DNA of 48,262 bases from positions 1-48,262 of the forward strand of contig NZ_CALLDG010000113.1 of assembly GCF_937999985.1 (NCBI RefSeq), given 5' to 3'. Each line of letters begins with the position of its first letter. Positions within the stretch are counted from its first letter, which is position 1. The stretch comes from an uncultured Corynebacterium sp. (GTDB lineage Bacteria; Actinomycetota; Actinomycetes; Mycobacteriales; Mycobacteriaceae). Shown here piece after piece: positions 1-8,895 of the stretch. The notes below the pieces were generated by a model, which saw only the letters and a program-made list of their open reading frames with translations, had not been told where the DNA came from and ran no database searches. The translations under genes and the position numbers were made by a program.

Positions 1-101
1 AGATAGAGCAGAACTCCCGGGCCGCCCCCGTGAGGGTGAGGGCCTACAGCAGGGTCAGTGACAGAGGAAAAACAACATTTCCGCTGGACACGCCCAGTTA
101 G
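1..101 (+). CDS. rsmH: 16S rRNA m4C1402 methyltransferase RsmH, 3' end only
   Basis: Only the last 32 codons are in the window, read from base 3 to TAG at 99-101. The peptide contains SRAAPVRVRAYSRV, which resembles the basic SRAAxxRLRA-type tail of RsmH (MraW). RsmH methylates C1402 of 16S rRNA, and in actinobacteria its gene stands just upstream of ftsL in the dcw cluster, as here. The other two forward frames hit stops within 61 bases. No catalytic motif is visible, so the call rests on the tail and on gene order. Confidence 0.75.
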   Translation, partial: IEQNSRAAPVRVRAYSRVSDRGKTTFPLDTPS

Positions 102-169
102 CTAAGCAAAACCCCCGAATACCACTGATAGAAACAGACCCGAACCTCCGAAACTTCGGAAGGAATCAC

Positions 170-1054
170 ATGACAGCACCAGGCACCATCCGCACCCGAG
201 GCCAGCACACCGATCGCGATCGCACCACCGTAGCCGGTCGCGGCGTTGCCGACCGCTCACGCGCCAAGGCTCGCCCGGCGCGCTCTAGCCAGCGCACCGC
301 CGAGCCGACCCGCCGCGGAAGTGCCTGGGATGCCAACCGCACCAGCGCCCCGGGGCGCAGCACTCGCCGCTTCGGCGGTAGCCGGGTGGGCTCGCGCCAG
401 CAGGTCTCGGTCCGCGGACGGCGCATTATTGCCCTGGAGCGTGGGAACCCGAAGCTCACCCGCCGCATCGTGTTGGCGGTGACTGTATTCATCCTCGGTG
501 TGGTTTCCGTGATGGCGCTGTCCGCCGCCACGACTAAGCAGTCGTTCCAGATCGCCGATGCGCAGTCTCGCAGCACCACGTTGGAAAACGAGATCGAGAG
601 TCTGAACCGGGACGTCGCCAACGCGAAGTCCTCCGCCAACATCGCCAAGGAAGCCAGCGAGATGGGCATGGTTACCCCGAAGCAGTCCGGCATTCTGGAG
701 GATCGCGGCGGCAAGATCGAGGAAAGCCGCCCGGCCAACGCTGAAGATGGCAAGGAAGTCGTCGATGTGAACGGCGAAGCCAAGCGTCGTGGCGCAACCA
801 GTGATCCGAATAAGACCGAACGCGTCGAGGGCCTGCACCCGGACCACCCGGTCCTCGCGGGTGACCGCGCCCCGGATGTAAACGTCAGCGGTCCACGTAA
901 CAACTCGCAGGGCAACGGTGGTCTGCCGTACTCCGGCGGCCCGGCGGGTCAGGCGCCTGCACCGGCGCCCGCGCCGGCTCCGGCAGCGCCGGCACCTGCT
1001 CCTGCTCCCGCTCCAGCGCCCGCGGCGGAGGCGCCGGCCCCGGCACCGCGCTAG
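170..1054 (+). CDS. ftsL: FtsL-like septum protein with Pro-Ala tail
   Basis: A 294-residue bitopic membrane protein in the ftsL slot between rsmH and ftsI. Residues 1-98 are basic and low in complexity and should be cytoplasmic. One membrane helix spans about 100-120. Residues 125-165 look like a coiled coil (SRSTTLENEIESLNRDVANA), as in FtsL/DivIC proteins that form the FtsQLB complex activating FtsWI. The end, about 255-294, is almost only Pro and Ala. Most FtsL proteins are 100-130 residues, so both extensions are large. The ATG at 170 follows GGAAGGA at 158-164. Sequence similarity in FtsL is weak in general; the call rests on topology and position. Confidence 0.8.
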   Translation: MTAPGTIRTRGQHTDRDRTTVAGRGVADRSRAKARPARSSQRTAEPTRRGSAWDANRTSAPGRSTRRFGGSRVGSRQQVSVRGRRIIALERGNPKLTRRIVLAVTVFILGVVSVMALSAATTKQSFQIADAQSRSTTLENEIESLNRDVANAKSSANIAKEASEMGMVTPKQSGILEDRGGKIEESRPANAEDGKEVVDVNGEAKRRGATSDPNKTERVEGLHPDHPVLAGDRAPDVNVSGPRNNSQGNGGLPYSGGPAGQAPAPAPAPAPAAPAPAPAPAPAPAAEAPAPAPR

Positions 1055-1083
1055 ATCACCGCGGAAAGCGAACCGAAAACTTC

Positions 1084-1114
1084 AGACACGCCGGGGCCAA
1101 CCCCGGCCTGTTTT
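1084..1114 (+). terminator. Terminator-like hairpin between ftsL and ftsI
   Basis: GCCGGGG (1090-1096), loop CCAA, CCCCGGC (1101-1107) form a perfect 7-bp G+C stem. Past one C/C mismatch the stem continues as AGACA (1084-1088) with TGTTT (1109-1113), so the T run TTTT at 1111-1114 lies at its 3' foot. This is the form of an intrinsic terminator or attenuator, lying inside a cluster usually thought to be co-transcribed. Confidence 0.6.
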
Positions 1115-1164
1115 CGTATTTACGGGGACAATAACCAAGAGTGAATAGAAAGGAGGGCAACCAC

Positions 1165-3057
1165 GTGTCCACACCCAACAACCGCCGCTCCCCGCGGACG
1201 GTTGACTCTAACTCGTGGTTGATCCTGGATACCTCCTTCGCGCGTTTTAACAAGCGCGTCCGCCTCGTATTCCTAGTCATCTTCCTGACGGTTCTCGCCC
1301 TGATGCTGCGCCTCGTCTGGGTACAACTGGTCGCCGGCCCATCGCTGTCGAATCAAGCACAGATGCAGCGTACCTCGGTGATTACCGAACCAGCTCTGCG
1401 CGGAGGCATTACGGATCGCAATGGCCAGGTGCTGGCCTACACCATGGACGCACGCAGCCTCTCTGTACTCCCGAAGCAGGCCGGGGAACACATGCAGGAA
1501 AGTCATGAAGAAGATCCCGAGAAGAACCCCGAGCCCAAGCAGCGCATTGAAGACATCGCCAAGCGTCTGCCCGAGATGATCAATAAAGAAGGCGACGATA
1601 TCGACGAAGACGATATCCGCGACAAACTGACCAGCGATAGGAATTACGAGGTGCTGGTGCGCAACGTCGACCCGGACGTTGCCGAGAAGGTCGGCAAGGA
1701 ATTCCCCGAGATCACCGTCGAACGCCAGGATCTGCGTCAATATCCCAACGGCGCGGTGGCGCAGAACATGATCGGCAAGATCAGTACCGATAACCAGGGG
1801 CAGTTCGGCCTGGAGCTTTCCCAGGATGCGCGCCTGCAGGGCATCAACGGTTCGCGCACCGTGGACATTGGAGGCGATGGCTACCTGATTCCGGGCTCCA
1901 CCCGCGATGTGCACCCGGCCGTCAACGGCGATTCCTACGAGTTGACCATCGACCTGGACGCGCAGACCTACGTGCAGCAGGCTTTGCAACAGGCGCGGGA
2001 GAAGTCGGGCGCAAAGTCGGCCTCGGCCGTCGTGCTGGATTCCAAGACCGGCGAGATTATCGCCATGGGCTCTAGCGACTCCATCGACCCGAACGGGGAC
2101 ATCGAAAAGCAGCTGAAGCGCAAGAAGGTCTTCGGTGACCGCGCCACGGCTGATTCCTTCGAGCCTGGCTCCGTGGCCAAGATCATGACCGCCGCGGCAG
2201 CCATCCAGGAGGGCAAGACCACCCCGGATGAGGTGCTAAAGGTTCCCGGCAGCATCGAGATGTCCGGCGTGACAGTGAAGGATGCATGGGACCACGGCGA
2301 GGTTCCGTACACCACCACCGGCATCTTCGGTAAGTCCTCGAACGTCGGCACCCTGATGCTCGCCGAGCGAGTGGGCGAGGAGAAGATGTACGAATACTTC
2401 CGCAAGTTCGGTGTGGGCCAGACATCGGGCGTGGGGTTGCCGTACGAGGTTGCCGGCTACATGCCGGAGCTGAACCAGTGGTCCGGCGGCACTTTCGCCA
2501 ACCTGCCGATCGGCCAGGGCATGTCCATGAGCCTGCTGCAAATGACCAGCATCTACCAGGCGCTGGCCAACGACGGCGTGCGCGTGGAGCCCAGGTTGAT
2601 CAACAAGATCACCACGTCCGACGGCGCGGAGCTGGATTCCGACCCGGCGAAGGAGACCCGCGTGGTCTCCCCGGAGACCGCCCGCACGACCGTGGACATG
2701 TTCCGCGCGGTGACGCAGAAGGACGAAACCGGAGTTCAGCAGGGCTCTGGTGCGCCGGCAGCCATCGACGGCTACCAGGTTTCCGGCAAGACGGGCACGG
2801 CCCAGCAAGTCGACCCGGACACGGGTGCCTATTCGAACTCCAAGTACTGGATCAACTTCGCGGGTATCGCACCCGCGGACAAGCCGCGCTTCGTGGTGGG
2901 CATCATGCTGGATGACCCCGAGCGCGGTACTGACGGGGGCGCGGGTGGCAGCGCGGCGCCTCTGTTCCACGACATCATGGCGTGGATGCTCGACCACTAC
3001 AACGTGCCGCTGTCCAAGGAAGCAGGACCAAAGCTGATGCTGGAGGCAAATCAATGA
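1165..3057 (+). CDS. ftsI: Septal transpeptidase FtsI (class B PBP, PBP3)
   Basis: A 630-residue class B penicillin-binding protein that cross-links septal peptidoglycan together with FtsW. It has a short cytoplasmic tail, one membrane helix at about 33-53, a pedestal domain, and a transpeptidase domain from about 270. Catalytic motifs are SVAK (nucleophile S336), SSN (391-393) and KTG (542-544). I chose GTG at 1165, because AAAGGAGGG at 1149-1157 is a near-perfect ribosome site; an in-frame GTG at 1141 precedes that site and is unlikely. The gene overlaps murE by the ATGA at 3054-3057. No PASTA repeats are seen at the C end. Confidence 0.96.
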   Translation: MSTPNNRRSPRTVDSNSWLILDTSFARFNKRVRLVFLVIFLTVLALMLRLVWVQLVAGPSLSNQAQMQRTSVITEPALRGGITDRNGQVLAYTMDARSLSVLPKQAGEHMQESHEEDPEKNPEPKQRIEDIAKRLPEMINKEGDDIDEDDIRDKLTSDRNYEVLVRNVDPDVAEKVGKEFPEITVERQDLRQYPNGAVAQNMIGKISTDNQGQFGLELSQDARLQGINGSRTVDIGGDGYLIPGSTRDVHPAVNGDSYELTIDLDAQTYVQQALQQAREKSGAKSASAVVLDSKTGEIIAMGSSDSIDPNGDIEKQLKRKKVFGDRATADSFEPGSVAKIMTAAAAIQEGKTTPDEVLKVPGSIEMSGVTVKDAWDHGEVPYTTTGIFGKSSNVGTLMLAERVGEEKMYEYFRKFGVGQTSGVGLPYEVAGYMPELNQWSGGTFANLPIGQGMSMSLLQMTSIYQALANDGVRVEPRLINKITTSDGAELDSDPAKETRVVSPETARTTVDMFRAVTQKDETGVQQGSGAPAAIDGYQVSGKTGTAQQVDPDTGAYSNSKYWINFAGIAPADKPRFVVGIMLDDPERGTDGGAGGSAAPLFHDIMAWMLDHYNVPLSKEAGPKLMLEANQ

Positions 3058-4673
3058 CATCGTTGAAGCAGCTCGCCGAAATCTGCGGAGGAACCCTCAC
3101 CGGCCCCTGGGAGGGTGTGGAGGTGAACTCTGCCGCGATCGGTTCTAATGATGTGCAGCCGGGCGGCCTATTCTGTGCTGTTCCTGGTTCGAAGGTCCAC
3201 GGCGCGACCTTCGCCGCGGATAGCAAGGCCGCCGCCGTTCTTACCGACGCCGCAGGCCAGCGCATTATTGATGACGCCCCTACACCGCTGCCGTGCATTG
3301 TCGTCGACGACGTTCGCGAGTGGATGGGCGCGGTGTCTGCGGAGGTTTATGGCCACCCGGCACGCCAGCTGAAGACCATTGGCATCACCGGCACGTCTGG
3401 CAAGACCACCACCAGCTACCTGGTGGAAAAGGCTCTGCTGGATTCGGGGCTGCAGGTGGGACTGATCGGCACCACCGGTACCCGCATCAACGGCCAGCCG
3501 ATTCCGACCTCGCTGACCACTCCGGAGGCTCCCACCCTGCAGGCCCTGCTGGCGCGCATGGTCGCCGAAGGCGCCACGCACCTGGTGATGGAGGTATCCA
3601 GCCACGCCCTGCAGCTAGGCCGTGTGCGCGGAGTGCACTTCGACGTGGTGGCGTTTACGAACCTGAGCCAGGACCACCTGGATTTCCACCCGACGATGGA
3701 GGACTACTTCCAGGCGAAGGCGCTGCTATTCGAGCGCGTTGAGGACGGGGCCGTGCCGGGCACTGCTGTGATCTGCTGCGAGGACGAGTGGGGCGAGCGC
3801 ATGCGCGCCATCGCCGCGAAGCACTCGCCGACCGTGGCGCTGTATCCCCAGGGAGGCCACCACGAGGCCGAAACAGGCGGCCCGGTATGGTCCATTGCCT
3901 CCGCCGAAGTGGCCCCTAGCGGCCGCCAGCATATTCGCCTGGCCATCGCAGGCGGTGCCGCAACCCGCGAGCTGGATTACAGCATTGGCATGGCCGGTGC
4001 CTTCAACCAGGCCAACAGCTTGGTGGCGCTGGCCTGCATCGAGGCAGCTACGGGAGACGCGCTGACCAGCGACAGCGCCGCCGTACAGGCCCTGCAAGAC
4101 GTGCAGGTGCCCGGCCGCATGCAGCTGGTCGAGGAAGGCCAGGACTTCCTGGCGATGGTTGACTATGCGCACAAGCCGGGCGCTGTTCAGGCCGTGCTGG
4201 GTAGCCTGCACGACTACCTGCCGGATCCGGAAGCCCGCATTGGCATCGTCCTCGGGGCCGGCGGAAACCGCGACCACGACAAGCGCGCGATCATGGGCCG
4301 CATCGCCGCGGAGCGGGCGGATGCGGTGTTCGTCACGGATGACAATCCCCGGGATGAGGAACCTTCCGCGATTAGGGAGGCTATTTACGCGGGGGCGCGA
4401 GAGGGCGTCCAGAAGAAGGAACAAGAACAACCAACAAACGGCGAGACCGTGTGCGAGATTGTGCCCGACCGTGCAGAGGCAATCGCCGCGGCTGTGGCGT
4501 GGGCACGCCCCGGAGACGCGGTGGTCGTGGCCGGCAAGGGGCACGAAAAGGGGCAGCTGGTGGCCGGCACGATGCACCCCTTCGACGATGTGGAGGAGCT
4601 GGCGGCAGCTCTGCAAAACCGGGTGCGGCAAGAGCGCGAGGCAAATAATGGTGAAGGTAGGCAGAAGCGATGA
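3054..4673 (+). CDS. murE: UDP-MurNAc-tripeptide synthetase (meso-DAP adding)
   Basis: A 539-residue Mur ligase that adds the third stem-peptide residue to UDP-MurNAc-L-Ala-D-Glu in the cytoplasm. The ATP-binding loop is GTSGKTT (113-119). DNPR at 430-433 is the known specificity motif for meso-diaminopimelate, as expected for corynebacterial walls. The start is ATG at 3054, sharing an ATGA with the ftsI stop and preceded by GGAGG in the end of ftsI; an in-frame ATG at 2982 would lie 72 bases inside ftsI and is not needed. It ends in a second ATGA overlap with murF. Confidence 0.96.
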   Translation: MTSLKQLAEICGGTLTGPWEGVEVNSAAIGSNDVQPGGLFCAVPGSKVHGATFAADSKAAAVLTDAAGQRIIDDAPTPLPCIVVDDVREWMGAVSAEVYGHPARQLKTIGITGTSGKTTTSYLVEKALLDSGLQVGLIGTTGTRINGQPIPTSLTTPEAPTLQALLARMVAEGATHLVMEVSSHALQLGRVRGVHFDVVAFTNLSQDHLDFHPTMEDYFQAKALLFERVEDGAVPGTAVICCEDEWGERMRAIAAKHSPTVALYPQGGHHEAETGGPVWSIASAEVAPSGRQHIRLAIAGGAATRELDYSIGMAGAFNQANSLVALACIEAATGDALTSDSAAVQALQDVQVPGRMQLVEEGQDFLAMVDYAHKPGAVQAVLGSLHDYLPDPEARIGIVLGAGGNRDHDKRAIMGRIAAERADAVFVTDDNPRDEEPSAIREAIYAGAREGVQKKEQEQPTNGETVCEIVPDRAEAIAAAVAWARPGDAVVVAGKGHEKGQLVAGTMHPFDDVEELAAALQNRVRQEREANNGEGRQKR

Positions 4674-6184
4674 TAGAACTAACAACCCAGAAAATCGCCG
4701 AGGTAACGGGCAGCACGCTGATTAACGACGTGGATCCGCAGGCCGTAGTGACCGGCCCGGCGGAGTTCGATTCGCGCAGGATCACCCCGGGCGCGATCTT
4801 CATGGCCCTGCCCGGAGCCCGCGCCGACGGGCACGACTTCGCCGACGCTGCACTGCAGAACGGCGCCGCGCTACTGATCGTCGGTCGTCAAGTGGAGCAG
4901 CCCGCGCTGCTGGCCGCTCCGGTGGAGGTCAACGAGCAGACCTCCAACGCCACTGCCTTCGAATTCGACGTGGAAGGCCACGGCGCCGCAGTGCTGGCCG
5001 CCGTGGACAAGCTCGCGCGCTACAACACCGACGTGCTGGCCGCCGAAGAGGGCATGGTCGTCGTCGGCGTTACTGGTTCCGCGGGCAAGACCTCCACTAA
5101 GGACCTGATTGGCGCGGTGCTGCGAGAGGCGGGGGAGACCGTCGCCCCGCCCGGCAGCTTCAACAATGAGATCGGCCTGCCGTACACCGCCCTGCGAGCC
5201 GGCCGCGACACGCGCTTCCTCGTCAGTGAGATGTCCGCCCGCGGTGTGGGCCACATCCAGCACCTGACGACCGTCACCCCACCGCGCGTGGGCGTGGTGC
5301 TGAACGTCGGCAGCGCCCACCTGGGCGAGTTCGGTTCCCGTCAGGCCATCGCGCAAGCGAAGGGCGAGCTCGTGGAGGCACTGCCAGCCGCCGCCGAGGG
5401 TGGCCTGGCCGTACTGAACGCCGACGACGACAAGGTCGCCGCGATGGATAAGCGCACCGCGGCACGCGTTGTGCGCTTCTCCACGGAGGGCGCGACGGGT
5501 GCCGCGGGTGTTCCAGCGGATTACTACGCCACCGACATCGAGCTCGATGCCGTGGCCCGCGCCAGCTTTATGCTGCACCACCCGGCAGGTCAGCCAGTGC
5601 GCGTGGAGCTTTCGGTGTTCGGCGCCCACCAGGTCTCGAACGCGCTCGCCGCCGCGGCGGTTGGTATCGAGTTGGGTATTGACGCCGCCACGGTTGCGTC
5701 CCTGCTGAGCTCTCACGTCGCCGCCAGCGTGAACCGCATGGACGTGCGCACCCGCGAATCCGACGGTGTGACCATCATCAACGACTCCTACAACGCCAAC
5801 CCCGAATCCATGCGCGCGGGAATCGACGCGCTGGCCTACACGGCCAAGGGGCGCCGCGAGGCGGAAAGCTGGGCCGTGCTGGGGCAGATGGGCGAGCTGG
5901 GCGAGGACGCGAGCGACGAGCACGCCGAACTCGGCCACGTTCTGGCGCAACGGCGCATCGACCACGCAGTGATCGTGGGCAACGGGGTGAACCAGCGTGC
6001 ACTGGCCGAGGCTGCCCGGGAGAGTGGAGTAGAAACGCAGGCCGTCGAGAACATCGACGGTGCGGTGAACTACCTAGATATGAGTTTGAACCCGCAGGAT
6101 GTGGTGCTGATCAAGGCATCGTATTCAGACGGACTTTGGGCGGTAGCAGAAGGACTGCTCATCGGCGAGGACCAAGGAGCTTAA
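4670..6184 (+). CDS. murF: UDP-MurNAc-tripeptide-D-Ala-D-Ala ligase MurF
   Basis: A 504-residue Mur ligase that attaches the D-Ala-D-Ala dipeptide and finishes the cytoplasmic pentapeptide precursor. The P-loop is GSAGKTST (136-143). Other visible family features are the FNNEIGLPYT stretch and the NDSYNANPESM motif in the C-terminal half. It starts by ATGA overlap with murE, so translation of the two is probably coupled. Length is normal for the family. Confidence 0.96.
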   Translation: MIELTTQKIAEVTGSTLINDVDPQAVVTGPAEFDSRRITPGAIFMALPGARADGHDFADAALQNGAALLIVGRQVEQPALLAAPVEVNEQTSNATAFEFDVEGHGAAVLAAVDKLARYNTDVLAAEEGMVVVGVTGSAGKTSTKDLIGAVLREAGETVAPPGSFNNEIGLPYTALRAGRDTRFLVSEMSARGVGHIQHLTTVTPPRVGVVLNVGSAHLGEFGSRQAIAQAKGELVEALPAAAEGGLAVLNADDDKVAAMDKRTAARVVRFSTEGATGAAGVPADYYATDIELDAVARASFMLHHPAGQPVRVELSVFGAHQVSNALAAAAVGIELGIDAATVASLLSSHVAASVNRMDVRTRESDGVTIINDSYNANPESMRAGIDALAYTAKGRREAESWAVLGQMGELGEDASDEHAELGHVLAQRRIDHAVIVGNGVNQRALAEAARESGVETQAVENIDGAVNYLDMSLNPQDVVLIKASYSDGLWAVAEGLLIGEDQGA

Positions 6185-6191
6185 AAATCCC

Positions 6192-7292
6192 ATGTTGCAA
6201 ATCTTTATCGCAGGTGCGGTTGCTTTCCTTGTGTCCGTACTGCTGACTCCGGTGCTGATCCGTTGGTTCTCTGCCGAAGGACTGGGCCAGGAGATCCGCG
6301 AGGAAGGCCCGAAGTCGCACTTCAAGAAGCGCGGCACCCCCACCATGGGCGGCATCGCCGTGCTGGCGGGCATCGTGTTCGGCTACCTGGTGGCCGTGCT
6401 GGTGGGTCTCATAACCACCGGCGCCGGGCCGGGCGTCAGCGGCTGGCTGGTGCTGGGGTTGACGCTTGCCCTGGGCGGGCTGGGCTTTGCCGATGACTAC
6501 ATCAAGCTGGTCAAGGGCCGGAACCTGGGCCTGAACGCGAAGGCGAAGCTCGTGGGGCAGCTGGTTACCGCGATTGTCTTTGGCCTGCTGATCCTGCAGT
6601 TCCCGAACGCGCACGGGCTCACCCCGGGCTCCACGCACCTGTCGTTCGTCCGCGATATTGCGACGTTCGACATCGCCATCGGGCCGACCGTCGTGGGCAT
6701 GGTTCTGTTCCTGATCTTCATCTACGTGGTGATTTCCGCTTGGTCCAACGCAGTGAACCTGACCGACGGCCTGGATGGTCTGGCCAGTGGCGTGACCGCG
6801 ATGGTCATGGGCACCTACGTGCTGATCACCTTCTGGCAGTTCCGTAACTCCTGCGCTGCCAGCGCAGAGACCGCCTGCTACGCGGTGCGCGACCCGTTGG
6901 ATCTGTCGATGCTCGCCTCCGCCGGCCTGGGCGCATGCCTGGGCTTCCTGTGGTGGAACGCGGCTCCGGCGAAGATCTTCATGGGCGATACCGGCTCGCT
7001 GGCTCTGGGCGGCCTGGTGGCTGGACTTTCCATCACGACCCAGACTGAGCTGCTGATGATCCTGGTCGGCATCATCTTCGTCATCGAGGCCGCTTCCGTG
7101 GTGATCCAGGTGATCTCCTTCAAGGCCACCGGCAAGCGCGTGTTCCGCATGGCGCCGATCCACCACCACTTCGAGAACAAAGGGTGGGCGGAGACCACCG
7201 TCGTTATCCGCTTCTGGCTGCTGGCCGCGCTGGCGGCGATGTCCGGCTTCGCTATCTTCTACGCGGAGTGGCTCAACGGCGCCAGCTTCTAA
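6192..7292 (+). CDS. mraY: Phospho-MurNAc-pentapeptide transferase MraY
   Basis: A 366-residue polytopic membrane enzyme that moves phospho-MurNAc-pentapeptide onto undecaprenyl phosphate, giving lipid I. About ten hydrophobic segments are visible. Signature motifs are ADDYIKL, NLTDGLDGLASG and the histidine-rich HHHFE near the C end, which belong to the metal and substrate site. ATG at 6192 follows AAGGAGC seven bases after the murF stop. Confidence 0.96.
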   Translation: MLQIFIAGAVAFLVSVLLTPVLIRWFSAEGLGQEIREEGPKSHFKKRGTPTMGGIAVLAGIVFGYLVAVLVGLITTGAGPGVSGWLVLGLTLALGGLGFADDYIKLVKGRNLGLNAKAKLVGQLVTAIVFGLLILQFPNAHGLTPGSTHLSFVRDIATFDIAIGPTVVGMVLFLIFIYVVISAWSNAVNLTDGLDGLASGVTAMVMGTYVLITFWQFRNSCAASAETACYAVRDPLDLSMLASAGLGACLGFLWWNAAPAKIFMGDTGSLALGGLVAGLSITTQTELLMILVGIIFVIEAASVVIQVISFKATGKRVFRMAPIHHHFENKGWAETTVVIRFWLLAALAAMSGFAIFYAEWLNGASF

Positions 7293-7352
7293 GCCTGCCG
7301 GTGGCGGGCCCACAAACCCACAATTCGCTAGCAATGTAAGGACAATCCAGCC

Positions 7353-8888
7353 GTGGAATCGACACCCGCACTTCAACCCGCAGACGCCCTAGAAACCATG
7401 CGCACCCAGACCGTTCTGGTCGCGGGCGCGGGCGTGGCCGGGCGGGGCGTGATCTCCATGCTCTGTGCCCTCGGCGCCCGGCTGGTTCTGGTTGCAGACG
7501 ATAACGCGCAGGCACTTGGCCACATCGCCGACGATGGGGAGACGGAACTGCGGCTCCTGAATGTCTCCGAGGCCATCGACTCCCTAGAAGACCTGGCGCC
7601 GAGACTCGTCGTGACCTCCCCGGGGTGGAAACCCGAATCCCCGTTGCTGGCCCGTGCCGCCGAGCTGGGAATCCCCGTGATTGGGGATATTGCCGCAGCC
7701 TGGCTGGCGGACCAGGCCGGGGCCTTCGGTGAGCCCCGCACATGGCTGGCGGTGACGGGAACGAACGGTAAGACCACCACCACGGCGATGCTGACCTCCA
7801 TGCTGATCGCCGATGGGCGCGCTGCCCTGGCCGTGGGCAACATTGGCATCGCCCCTTCCGCTGCCCTGGCTGGCCAGCACCGCGGCGAACCCCGCTCCGA
7901 CGTCTTCGTCGCCGAGGTGTCCAGCTTTCAGCTGCACTGGGCGCCCATGTTCGAGCCCGCCGTTGGCTGCATTCTGAACCTCGCCGAAGACCACCTGGAT
8001 TGGCACGGAAGCTACGAAAACTATTGTGCGGACAAGGCTCAAGTCTTGACCGCCGAGGATTCCGTCCTGGCTCTGGACGACTCAGACGTTGTGGCCACCG
8101 CACGCGCCCGCGAGGTAGTGGCGCGGCTTGGGTACACGATTCACGATCCTGAAGAGGTGGCGTCACAAAATACGGAACGAGTAGTCGGGGTGCGCGACGG
8201 GCGCCTGGTCGAGGTCATCATCGGCGACCCGAGTCAGACGACGGACCTCGCTCCGGCACAGGGCATTAGCCCTCCCGGGCCCGCAGGGCTTGCCGATGCC
8301 GCGGCGAGTGCGGCGATGGCGCGCGCCCTGGGCGTGGCACCGGCGGCCATCGAAACCGCGCTGTCCGGATTCAAGGTGCAGGCTCACCGCGGGCAGGTTG
8401 TGCTGGAGCACGGAGGCGTTACCTGGATCGATAACTCGAAGGCCACCAACCCGCACGCCGCCGAGGCCGCGCTGCGGGGCCAGCGCAACGTGATCTGGGT
8501 TGCCGGCGGGCAGCTGAAGGGGGCCGCGGTCGACGGGCTAATCCGGGCGATCGGCGGCGCCCTCAAGGCAGTGGTGGCCCTTGGCGTGGATCGCGCGGAG
8601 CTTGTCGCGGAGGTGTCGCGGCAGCTGCCCGACCTGCCGGTCACTGTTATTGACGCCACCGATCCAGAAGAAGCGATGCGTGCCGTCGCCCGCGCCGCCC
8701 ACGGGTTGGCGCAACCCGGCGACAGCGTGGTGCTGGCCCCGGCGGCAGCGTCGCTGGATATGTATACCGGCATGAGCCAGCGTGGCGACCTGTTCGCCCA
8801 GTATGCGGTGGCATATGCTGGGGCCGATACGGCCGAACAAAAGTCACAAGAGGCTCAAGAGACTCAAGAAGTACAGGAAAGGGGATAG
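7353..8888 (+). CDS. murD: UDP-MurNAc-L-Ala:D-Glu ligase MurD
   Basis: A 511-residue Mur ligase adding D-glutamate to UDP-MurNAc-L-alanine. The N-terminal Rossmann-like part begins VLVAGAGVAGRG, and the ATP loop is GTNGKTTTT (136-144). The WIDNSKATNPHA motif marks the C-terminal domain. The start is GTG at 7353 after TAAGGA. The last 20 residues are a Gln/Glu-rich tail outside the usual fold. The 60-bp gap after mraY holds a short G+C hairpin (7293-7309) with no T run. Confidence 0.95.
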   Translation: MESTPALQPADALETMRTQTVLVAGAGVAGRGVISMLCALGARLVLVADDNAQALGHIADDGETELRLLNVSEAIDSLEDLAPRLVVTSPGWKPESPLLARAAELGIPVIGDIAAAWLADQAGAFGEPRTWLAVTGTNGKTTTTAMLTSMLIADGRAALAVGNIGIAPSAALAGQHRGEPRSDVFVAEVSSFQLHWAPMFEPAVGCILNLAEDHLDWHGSYENYCADKAQVLTAEDSVLALDDSDVVATARAREVVARLGYTIHDPEEVASQNTERVVGVRDGRLVEVIIGDPSQTTDLAPAQGISPPGPAGLADAAASAAMARALGVAPAAIETALSGFKVQAHRGQVVLEHGGVTWIDNSKATNPHAAEAALRGQRNVIWVAGGQLKGAAVDGLIRAIGGALKAVVALGVDRAELVAEVSRQLPDLPVTVIDATDPEEAMRAVARAAHGLAQPGDSVVLAPAAASLDMYTGMSQRGDLFAQYAVAYAGADTAEQKSQEAQETQEVQERG

Positions 8889-8895
8889 GCGCGCG

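Noticed and set aside
1141..1164. Upstream GTG as ftsI start
   Set aside because: The strong AAAGGAGGG ribosome site lies downstream of this GTG and is correctly placed for GTG 1165.
7293..7309. Hairpin between mraY and murD as a terminator
   Set aside because: A 7-pair stem with a 3-nt loop but no T run; too weak to call.
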